Shown piece by piece: positions 14,124-20,159 of a DNA stretch of 20,159 nucleotides. The notes under the pieces were generated by a model that was given only the letters and a program-made list of their open reading frames with translations, was not told the origin of the DNA and did not search any database. A program made the position numbers and the translations under genes. Every line of letters begins with the position of its first letter. Position 1 is the first letter of the stretch. Source of the DNA: JANNVZ01 sp031418455 (GTDB taxonomy: Bacteria; Bacteroidota; Bacteroidia; Flavobacteriales_D; Sanyastnellaceae). The stretch is taken from NCBI GenBank assembly GCA_031418455.1, contig JANOXJ010000063.1:1-20159 (forward strand), written 5' to 3'.

Positions 14124-16967
14124 TTATACCGAAATATGTTCATACATCTCCACAGGCGCACAAGTACACACCAAATTTCTATCGCCAAAGGCATTGTCTA
14201 CTCTGCCTACCGAGGCCCAGAATTTATTTTCGCGCAGGCCTGTTATAGGGTAAGCTGCTTTCTCGCGAGAGTAGGGGTGTGTCCAATTGTCGCTTGTAAG
14301 TTCAAGTGCTGTATGTGGTGCCATCTTTAGCACATTGTCCTGCTTGTCAGCAAGGCCAGCTTCTACTTCTGCTATTTCTTTGCGTATGGCTATCATGGCA
14401 TCGCAAAAGCGATTGAGCTCCGAAAGTGGTTCGCTTTCTGTGGGCTCTACCATAAGTGTTTCGGCCACCGGGAAAGAAACGGTAGGCGCATGAAAACCAT
14501 AGTCCATAAGTCGCTTTGCTATGTCGGTTACATCCACACCTATTTTTTTAAAGTCTCTGCAATCCAAAATCATTTCGTGTGCTACACGGTCGTTGTTGCC
14601 TGTATAAAGAATGTCGTAATGACCTTTCAAACGCGCCTTCATATAGTTGGCATTCAGAATGGCGTATCGCGTTGCATCTGTTACGCCTTGGCCGCCTAGC
14701 ATTTTTATATAACCGTATGATATAAGTAATATAAGCGCACTGCCATATGGTGCTGATGACACACCGTTTATAGCGTGTTCTCCACCTGTTTTTATATTCA
14801 CGTTGCCAGGCAAGAATGGAACTAATTTTTCTACCACACCAATAGGGCCCATGCCGGGGCCACCACCACCGTGTGGTATGGCAAATGTTTTATGCAAATT
14901 CAAGTGACAAACATCTGCACCAATATTTCCTGGCGATGTAAGACCAACCTGTGCGTTCATATTAGCACCGTCCATATACACAAGGCCACCATTTTCATGC
15001 ACTATACGTGTAATGTCTTTGATGCCCTCCTCATACACACCATGTGTGCTTGGGTATGTAATCATAAGCGCAGCTAAGCTGTCTTTGTATTGAGTAGCTT
15101 TTGCGGCAAGGTCAGTTATATCTACGTTGCCATTTTCATCGCACTTGGTTATTACCACATTCAGTCCGGCCATTACAGCTGAGGCAGGATTGGTGCCATG
15201 TGCAGAGCTAGGTATAAGGCAAATATTTCTTTTTACATCGCCTCTGCTTTCATGATATGCCATTATAACTAGTAGGCCTGCAAGTTCGCCTTGGGCACCG
15301 CTGTTAGGTTGCAAACTCATGCCTGCAAAACCAGTGCATTGGCACAAGTCGTCATGCAGTTCTTTTAATATTTCCTGATATCCTGCAGCTTGTTCTATGG
15401 GCGCAAAAGGATGTATGTCGCTATATTCAGGCCAAGTAAGCGGAATCATTTCGCTGGTGGCATTCAGCTTCATGGTGCACGAGCCAAGAGGTATCATAGC
15501 ATGTGCTAGCGACAAGTCTTTGTTTTCTAATTTTTTCAAATAGCGCAGCATTTCTGTTTCGCTGCGATGAGTTTTAAACACAGGGTGTGTCATGTATGCT
15601 GACGTGCGCATGAATGGCCCCGTTGCATTTACTCCCTCTCCGAAGGAGAGGGTCGGGGTGAGGCCTCCAAGCAATGTTGCGATCTCATTCAAGTCACCAA
15701 GCGTTGTTCTTTCGTGCAGCGATATGCCCACATGTGCATCACCAAAATATCTCAGGTTAATTCCTTTTGCTTCTGCATTTTTTCTAACTGCTTTTTCGTC
15801 AGATACTTTCACTTTTATGGTATCGAAAAAAGAAGAATTTATCTGTGCATTGCCAAGAGCTTTTGCTAATGCAACAGTGTGCGCATGTATGCGAGATGCT
15901 ATGGTTTTAACCCCATCAGGGCCATGATATACGCCATATGCAGCGGCCATTACAGCAAGTAGTGCCTGAGCTGTGCATATGTTGCTTGTAGCTTTTTCTC
16001 TGCGTATATGTTGCTCGCGTGTTTGCAGCGCCATGCGCAATGCAGGCCTACCATGGCGATCTTTACTAAGGCCTATGATGCGGCCAGGCATGTTGCGTTT
16101 AAAATCTTCTTTAGCACAGAAAAATGCAGCGTGCGGACCACCATAACCCATAGGCACACCAAAGCGCTGCGAGTTACCAAAACAAACATCAGCTCCCCAC
16201 TCGCCCGGAGGGGTTATAAGTGTGAGTGCCATAAGGTCGGCTGCACAGCATACAAATGCTCCTGCACTGTGCACCTTTTCTGCAAATGATTTGTAATCGT
16301 TTATCTGCCCACTGTTGTTTGGGTATTGAACTAATGCGCCTATGTAAGATTGGTCGAAGGAGTGTGTGGCAAAGTCGCCCACTACTACTTCAATTTTCAA
16401 ATGCTTCGCTCTGCCCTTTAGCAAGTCTAGCGTTTGCGGAAATACTTCTTTGTCTGCAAAAAATTTGTTGGCACCTGCTTGTTCTTTTTCTTTAGATATG
16501 CTGTGCACAAACATTATCATGGCTTCCACAGCCGCAGTGCCTTCGTCAAGCAGCGATGCGCTTGCTATGGGCAATCCGGTAAGGTCGCTTGTCATAGTTT
16601 GGAAGTTCAAAAGCATTTCCAAACGACCTTGCGCTATCTCTGCCTGGTAGGGAGTGTACGCAGTGTACCACCCCGGATTTTCCAGCACATTGCGCAGTAT
16701 TACAGGCGGCACTATGGTGGGCGAGTAGCCCATGCCTATGTAGCTTTTATTTACTTTGTTCTTGCTTGCCTTTTCCCACATCATTCCCAAGTAGTCATGC
16801 TCGCTTATACCATCGGTTATTGCCAATGGCTTTTGGTTTCTAATAAGCGAGGGTACAGTTTGGTCTATTAACTCATCTATGCTTTTTACGCCTATAGCGT
16901 GCAGCATTTCTTTTACTTCTTCTTGGCGAGGGCCTATGTGGCGTGCCGTAAAATTGGTTGATGACAT
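14124..16967 (-). CDS. gcvP: Glycine dehydrogenase (decarboxylating), glycine cleavage system P protein
   Basis: This PLP enzyme decarboxylates glycine and passes the aminomethyl group to the lipoyl arm of GcvH. It is the long single-chain form (947 residues) with both halves present. The N-terminus has RHIGPR; the pyridoxal-binding lysine is Lys693 in NLHKTFAIPHGGGGPGMGP. Other conserved segments are PLGSCTMKLNA, HGTNPASA and the C-terminal NLVCTC. The ATG at 16967 gives the expected start MSSTNFTARHIGPR. Between the two halves, at residues about 435-446, is LTPTLSFGEGVN, encoded by a palindromic repeat shared with ileS. No gcvT or gcvH is nearby, and I see no glycine riboswitch in the short leader. 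A strong terminator follows the gene. Confidence 0.97.
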   Translation of the reverse strand: MSSTNFTARHIGPRQEEVKEMLHAIGVKSIDELIDQTVPSLIRNQKPLAITDGISEHDYLGMMWEKASKNKVNKSYIGMGYSPTIVPPVILRNVLENPGWYTAYTPYQAEIAQGRLEMLLNFQTMTSDLTGLPIASASLLDEGTAAVEAMIMFVHSISKEKEQAGANKFFADKEVFPQTLDLLKGRAKHLKIEVVVGDFATHSFDQSYIGALVQYPNNSGQINDYKSFAEKVHSAGAFVCCAADLMALTLITPPGEWGADVCFGNSQRFGVPMGYGGPHAAFFCAKEDFKRNMPGRIIGLSKDRHGRPALRMALQTREQHIRREKATSNICTAQALLAVMAAAYGVYHGPDGVKTIASRIHAHTVALAKALGNAQINSSFFDTIKVKVSDEKAVRKNAEAKGINLRYFGDAHVGISLHERTTLGDLNEIATLLGGLTPTLSFGEGVNATGPFMRTSAYMTHPVFKTHRSETEMLRYLKKLENKDLSLAHAMIPLGSCTMKLNATSEMIPLTWPEYSDIHPFAPIEQAAGYQEILKELHDDLCQCTGFAGMSLQPNSGAQGELAGLLVIMAYHESRGDVKRNICLIPSSAHGTNPASAVMAGLNVVITKCDENGNVDITDLAAKATQYKDSLAALMITYPSTHGVYEEGIKDITRIVHENGGLVYMDGANMNAQVGLTSPGNIGADVCHLNLHKTFAIPHGGGGPGMGPIGVVEKLVPFLPGNVNIKTGGEHAINGVSSAPYGSALILLISYGYIKMLGGQGVTDATRYAILNANYMKARLKGHYDILYTGNNDRVAHEMILDCRDFKKIGVDVTDIAKRLMDYGFHAPTVSFPVAETLMVEPTESEPLSELNRFCDAMIAIRKEIAEVEAGLADKQDNVLKMAPHTALELTSDNWTHPYSREKAAYPITGLRENKFWASVGRVDNAFGDRNLVCTCAPVEMYEHISV
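15633..15665. repeat. In-frame palindromic element, copy 3, in gcvP
   Basis: Arms CCCTCTCC (15634-15641) and GGAGAGGG (15645-15652) form a perfect 8-base stem with a GAA loop, followed by TCGGGGTGAGGCC. Bases 15645-15664 equal 4030-4049 in ileS at 20 of 20 positions. Since gcvP is on the minus strand, the element is read from its other strand relative to ileS, giving LTPTLSFGEG. It falls between the N-terminal and C-terminal halves of the enzyme, where extra residues should be tolerated. Confidence 0.85.
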
Positions 16968-17073
16968 ATTTCTTTTTTCTGTTTTTAAATATTAGGAATG
17001 AAAAAAATGAAAAGAACACATGAAATTATAACGGTGTAAACCTAAATGAAAAACGCCATTTAACTATAGCAGT

Positions 17074-18726
17074 TTATAATTTGGTTTTCAATAAAAGTCT
17101 AAAAACTAGCCAGCCAGCTACTACAGACGACAAGAGGAAAACAGTTTTTGCCAAGCTATGTTCAGGCTGCCATGCTAGCATAAGGCCAGAGCCTATAAGA
17201 GCGCTAATGACGAGTATTATAAGTGCTATTTTTTGTCCTACTTGTTTTATAGCGCCCTGTATTACTTCGCTGTTATTCATCTTTATATCAAAGGTAAGTT
17301 TGCCTTGTTTTACGTTGTTCAATATTTCGCTCATTTCCGAAGGGAATGTTTGAATGAGATGAGCATAATTTTTTACCATGTCTGCCAAACCTCCGGCAAT
17401 GTTTTTAGCAGAATATTTTTTCTTTATAAGAGCGGTAGCAAAAGGACGTATGTAGGTAGCTAGTGTAATGTCAGGGTCCAGCGCATACCCAAATTTTTCC
17501 AGCGTGGCCAAGGCTTTTATAAGGAGGTAAATGCTACTTGGAATTTGCAATTCAAAACGCACAATGACCTTTACACAGTCTTGCAACACAGCACTAAAAT
17601 TAATGGTGTTGTAATTCATGGTGCCATAGCGGTTCAGAATTTCTTGCAGTCTGAATTCTAAATCTTCTTTGTCTTTAAAAAAGTTATTGCCTGACACTTC
17701 CAGCAATGCATCAGTTATTTTGCCTGCATTGCTATTGGCCACACCCAGTATAAAGGAGGCTAAGAAATTCATGTGCGAAGGCTTAAGCGACCCTGTCATG
17801 CCAAAGTCAATAAGAGCGAGGCGATTGCCTGAAAGAATGAACATGTTGCCTGCATGCGGGTCTGCATGAAAAAAGCCATGTTCAAATATCATTTTTAGAA
17901 AAATATTAACCCCGTTTTTTGCTACTTCAGATGGGTCTAAACCTTGCAGTACAAGAGTATCTCTGTTATCAGGTTTTATTCCTTTTATGTGCTCCATTAC
18001 TATAAGTTTGTTAGTACACAGCGGAATATACATTTTTGGAATTTTGCAATATTCCACTTTAGCAAACATGTCGTTGAAACGCGCAGCGTTTGACACTTCA
18101 TTAAAGTAGTTGAGCTCATTCTTGAGTGTTTCGCCAAACTCCTCCACAAAGGCGGGCACATTCATTACTATAAGTTCGGGGTATTCTTTGGTAAGTCGCC
18201 TTACTGCTATTTCCAGTATTTGTAAGTCAAGTTTTATTTTATCTTTAATGTTTGGGCGCTGTATTTTTATTACCACCTCTTCGCCCGTGTGCAGCTTGCC
18301 CTTATACACCTGGCCTATGCTGGCCGACCCAATGCATTTTTTATCTATGTATTCAAAAGTTTTTTCAATAGGAGCGCCTAACTCTTGTTCTATAAGTTCA
18401 AAGGCCAGATCATCGTCAAAGGGTTTTACAGATGATTGGAGGTTCTTTAGCTGATCGCGAAATTTGCTGGAAACTATGTCGGGCCTGTCGGCCAGTATTT
18501 GGCCAAATTTTATGAATGTAGGCCCAAGTCTTTCTATAACTATGCGAAGGCGCTCTTCTTTAGATTTTACAGCACCTTCTGACTTGTAAACACGGGGCAC
18601 AAAAAGACGCGAAAAACCACTATTGCCCATCCAGTTTACCCAAAAGTAGCCTATGAGCACATAGCCAATGTGGGCAATTCTGAACAACCGCATCAGGATC
18701 GATTTAAATCGGAATAGTCTAAACAT
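17074..18726 (-). CDS. ABC1/UbiB (AarF) family atypical kinase-like protein
   Basis: The 550-residue protein belongs to the UbiB/ADCK family, membrane-associated atypical kinases or ATPases linked to isoprenoid quinone and lipid metabolism. Visible motifs are KFGQ at 73-76 (the KxGQ signature), the Ala/Gly-rich loop GSASIGQVYKG at 133-143, Lys154 in VVIKIQRP, HADPHAGN at 287-294 and DFG at 307-309. Two C-terminal membrane helices lie at about 497-517 and 526-546, as in UbiB. Bacteroidota mostly make menaquinone, so a ubiquinone role should not be assumed. The start codon overlaps the stop of the upstream small gene by eight bases (ATGTTTAG), which implies coupled translation. Family assignment is firm; the substrate is not known. 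Confidence 0.92.
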   Translation of the reverse strand: MFRLFRFKSILMRLFRIAHIGYVLIGYFWVNWMGNSGFSRLFVPRVYKSEGAVKSKEERLRIVIERLGPTFIKFGQILADRPDIVSSKFRDQLKNLQSSVKPFDDDLAFELIEQELGAPIEKTFEYIDKKCIGSASIGQVYKGKLHTGEEVVIKIQRPNIKDKIKLDLQILEIAVRRLTKEYPELIVMNVPAFVEEFGETLKNELNYFNEVSNAARFNDMFAKVEYCKIPKMYIPLCTNKLIVMEHIKGIKPDNRDTLVLQGLDPSEVAKNGVNIFLKMIFEHGFFHADPHAGNMFILSGNRLALIDFGMTGSLKPSHMNFLASFILGVANSNAGKITDALLEVSGNNFFKDKEDLEFRLQEILNRYGTMNYNTINFSAVLQDCVKVIVRFELQIPSSIYLLIKALATLEKFGYALDPDITLATYIRPFATALIKKKYSAKNIAGGLADMVKNYAHLIQTFPSEMSEILNNVKQGKLTFDIKMNNSEVIQGAIKQVGQKIALIILVISALIGSGLMLAWQPEHSLAKTVFLLSSVVAGWLVFRLLLKTKL

Positions 18727-19036
18727 TTGGTTTCAGTTGTTTTAACTCTTCTATTTCTTTGCGCAAACGTTGAATTTCCAGTAGCAGAAGCCCTATGTCT
18801 TCTTTGCTGGCCAGGTTACTTGTGGCAGCGCTGCCATATGCGGCATTGGGCGCATCTTCTTTTAGAAAACCCTCAAAAAACCCCACTACGGTAGAGGCCA
18901 ATGCATGCGACTTCTCCGGATTATCTCTAAATTTTTCTATTACACCCGCTAGTTTTTCTGTTAAAGCCTCTTTTTCAGTAAGGGTTATTTCCATAAGCAA
19001 GCGCGCAGCCTGCTCTTTTATTAATTTCTTGTCCAT
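18719..19036 (-). CDS. Small coiled-coil protein coupled to the UbiB-like gene
   Basis: I do not recognise this 105-residue protein with certainty. Residues 1-65 are helical and charged (KLIKEQAARLLMEITLTEKE at the start, VVGFFEGFLKED near 55). A small Ala/Ser-rich linker follows, then a C-terminal heptad-like helix at about 80-101 (IGLLLLEIQRLRKEIEELKQ). There is no signal peptide or membrane segment. The stop overlaps the UbiB-like start, so the two are made together and may interact. The layout of a helical body with a C-terminal coiled coil recalls BMFP/UbiK accessory factors of quinone synthesis, but I see no sequence proof. A TAGCTTCGC promoter-like motif lies 17 bases upstream, so this gene is probably the first of a two-gene operon. 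Confidence 0.75.
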   Translation of the reverse strand: MDKKLIKEQAARLLMEITLTEKEALTEKLAGVIEKFRDNPEKSHALASTVVGFFEGFLKEDAPNAAYGSAATSNLASKEDIGLLLLEIQRLRKEIEELKQLKPNV

Positions 19037-19053
19037 TGTTTTTTTAGTTTGAT

Positions 19054-19062
19054 GCGAAGCTA
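19054..19062 (-). promoter_or_regulatory. Candidate -7 promoter element for the small coiled-coil gene and ubiB-like gene (TAGCTTCGC)
   Basis: On the minus strand the sequence is TAGCTTCGC, fitting TAnnTTCGC as before ileS and aspS. It is 17 bases before the ATG. A TTTTTG lies further upstream, but its spacing is shorter than the usual 19-21 bases. Confidence 0.35.
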
Positions 19063-19104
19063 GCTAACCATGAGGACAAAAACTAGGAGATAAGTCATGA
19101 GAAT

Positions 19105-19139
19105 AAAAAACCCGCCTTGGCCAAGCCAAGGCGGGTTTT
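19105..19139 (-). terminator. Intrinsic terminator after the small lipoprotein gene
   Basis: CCCGCCTTGGC (19111-19121) and GCCAAGGCGGG (19125-19135) form a perfect 11-base stem with a CAA loop. A-rich and T-rich flanks on either side (six A at 19105-19110, four T at 19136-19139) allow function in both directions. It most directly ends leftward transcription of the lipoprotein gene, insulating the ubiB-like operon. Confidence 0.9.
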
Positions 19140-19173
19140 ATACTTTGAGTAGGGAATTGTACCTTAAAAAGGA

Positions 19174-19575
19174 TTAATGCTTGGCGGCATCTTTCACTTC
19201 TTCAGTCACTTTATCCATAGCGCCTTCTACAGCTTCTTCCATCATTTCGTTCATGGCAGTAGTGTCAGCAGCAGATTCTTCTAATTGCTTATCCATTTCT
19301 TTTTCAAGTTTGCTCTTAATGTCTTTAGAGCAATCTTCCATGGCAGCTACTTGTTGGTCTACTGTGTAGTCAGCCTTTGGGAATTTTTCTACAAGGCCTT
19401 TTACAGCGCAGTCGCAAATACCTTCTGCTTCAGATTTTTCGTAGAAAATTTCTTGGCTCATCATACAGTTTTCTTTTAGGGCCTTTTTGGTTTCGTCTGT
19501 CCAACCGGCACCACCGCATGATGTGAAGGTGAAAGCAGCAACAACAGCAGCTGCAGCGAAAATCAATTTTTTCAT
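19174..19575 (-). CDS. Small cysteine-containing putative lipoprotein
   Basis: This 133-residue protein has a lipoprotein-like signal: MKK, a hydrophobic stretch and FTSC with Cys20 followed by GGAG. The mature part has four more cysteines: Cys37, the CxC pair Cys54/Cys56 (GICDCAVKG) and Cys82. Helical segments follow with many Glu, Asp and Met. I recall similar small Bacteroidota secreted proteins with a CxC motif and a following YP/FP segment (here VEKFPKADY), but the function is unknown. The C-terminal third (about 95-133) is acidic and probably an amphipathic helix. It is monocistronic, with its own terminator and a TATTTTCGC motif upstream. Lipidation at Cys20 and processing by LspA are inferred. 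Confidence 0.8.
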   Translation of the reverse strand: MKKLIFAAAAVVAAFTFTSCGGAGWTDETKKALKENCMMSQEIFYEKSEAEGICDCAVKGLVEKFPKADYTVDQQVAAMEDCSKDIKSKLEKEMDKQLEESAADTTAMNEMMEEAVEGAMDKVTEEVKDAAKH

Positions 19576-19614
19576 TTGGGTTTTGTTATTAAGGGTTTTT
19601 TTATAAAAAGCGGG

Positions 19615-19623
19615 GCGAAAATA
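19615..19623 (-). promoter_or_regulatory. Candidate -7 promoter element for the small lipoprotein gene (TATTTTCGC)
   Basis: On the minus strand the sequence is TATTTTCGC, a TAnnTTCGC match 39 bases before the ATG. The same pattern precedes three other genes here. No clear -33 box was found. Confidence 0.4.
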
Positions 19624-19710
19624 ACAGAAATGGAGTGAGTTAGCTCATTTTTTAGAGGCACATAATACATGAATTTTAGGTAGTCTAAATGGCGAGTAAT
19701 AAAGCCTATC

Positions 19711-19719
19711 TATCTTCGC
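19711..19719 (+). promoter_or_regulatory. Candidate -7 promoter element for aspS (TATCTTCGC)
   Basis: TATCTTCGC is identical to the motif before ileS and lies 21 bases before the aspS ATG. The shared ten bases are TATCTTCGCG. The upstream spacing to a -33 box is not convincing. Confidence 0.45.
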
Positions 19720-19740
19720 GGCCCTAAAGAAGCAATTATT

Positions 19741-20159
19741 ATGCACAGAACACACACCTGCGGAGAACTTCGCGATACACACATAGGCCAATCAGTTACC
19801 CTAAGCGGATGGGTGCAACGCTCGCGCGATAAGGGCACACTGCTTTGGATAGACTTAAGAGATCGCTATGGCATAACCCAGCTTTTTTTAGAAGAAGGCA
19901 AATGCGATGCAGCATTGCTAACTACCGCCCGCACATTGGGGCGTGAGTTTGTAGTAAAGGTAACGGGCAAAGTAGTAGAGCGTTTTTCTAAAAACCCTAA
20001 CATGAACACCGGTGATGTGGAAGTGCTGGTAGAAAAATTAGAGGTATTGAACGGGTCTAAAACCCCTCCGTTTACCATAGAAGATGAGAGCGATGGAGGC
20101 GATGATTTGCGCATGCAATGGCGCTATTTGGACTTGCGCAGAAATCCGCTTAGGCTTAA
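19741..20159 (+). CDS. aspS: Aspartyl-tRNA synthetase, N-terminal part, cut by the window end
   Basis: 139 codons and two further bases of a class II synthetase that charges tRNA-Asp. The N-terminal OB-fold anticodon-binding domain is clear: MHRTHTCGELRDTHIGQSV, then LSGWVQRSRDKG and IDLRDRYGITQLF, ending the domain near residue 110. The linker leads to RYLDLRR, at the start of the catalytic domain. The final TAA of the window is out of frame, so the gene is interrupted by the window edge and not by a stop. The ATG at 19741 matches the family start. It is divergent from the small lipoprotein gene. Confidence 0.95.
   Translation, partial: MHRTHTCGELRDTHIGQSVTLSGWVQRSRDKGTLLWIDLRDRYGITQLFLEEGKCDAALLTTARTLGREFVVKVTGKVVERFSKNPNMNTGDVEVLVEKLEVLNGSKTPPFTIEDESDGGDDLRMQWRYLDLRRNPLRL

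Noticed and set aside
16968..17073. Possible glycine riboswitch in the gcvP leader
   Set aside because: The gap is only 106 bases, AT-rich, and shows no paired aptamer-like helices or conserved G-rich core.
20157..20159. TAA at the very end of the window as a stop for aspS
   Set aside because: It is out of frame with the ATG at 19741; the in-frame codons are CTT followed by an incomplete AA.

Overview
The window looks like a chromosomal segment of a Bacteroidota bacterium, most likely from the Chitinophagales/Sphingobacteriia side and perhaps uncultured. The evidence is the gene order ileS, DksA/TraR-like gene, lspA; an LspA carrying the extra loop I associate with this phylum; a TetR protein of a type I recognise from Bacteroidota; HYR-rich secreted adhesin architecture; AT-rich start regions without strong Shine-Dalgarno sites; and TAnnTTCGC promoter-like motifs resembling the Bacteroidota -7 element. 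I ran no database search.

Layout. 1-3035 (minus) is the N-terminal 1011 codons of a large secreted protein with a signal peptide, a NIDO-like domain and an array of HYR modules; its end lies outside the window. 3036-3339 is a divergent intergenic region. 3340-8811 (plus) is the cluster ileS, a lysine/alanine/proline-rich DksA-like fusion, and lspA. 8820-13972 (minus) is a tightly packed operon read as tetR, ABC exporter, HlyD-type adaptor, TolC-type outer-membrane channel, with two 4-base ATGA overlaps. 14124-16967 (minus) is gcvP, followed by a clear intrinsic terminator. 17074-19036 (minus) is a two-gene unit: a small coiled-coil protein and an ABC1/UbiB-family kinase-like protein. 19174-19575 (minus) is a small Cys-containing lipoprotein with its own terminator. 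19741-20159 (plus) is the start of aspS.

The genes are mostly housekeeping: aminoacylation, lipoprotein signal-peptide processing and glycine cleavage, plus one regulated tripartite export system and one cell-surface protein.

The most unusual signal is a GC-rich palindromic repeat that sits inside reading frames. Three copies are visible: two in ileS, in the region of the CP1 editing domain, and one in gcvP, between the two halves of the enzyme. Two of the copies share 20 of 20 bases, the third 18 of 20. All are in frame, and the core is read as L/H-S-x-G-E-G in each case even though the gcvP copy is read from the opposite strand of the element. This resembles the Rickettsia palindromic elements that insert within proteins. 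Second in interest is the fusion of a 250-residue histone-H1-like tail to a DksA-like domain that has lost its zinc-binding cysteines.
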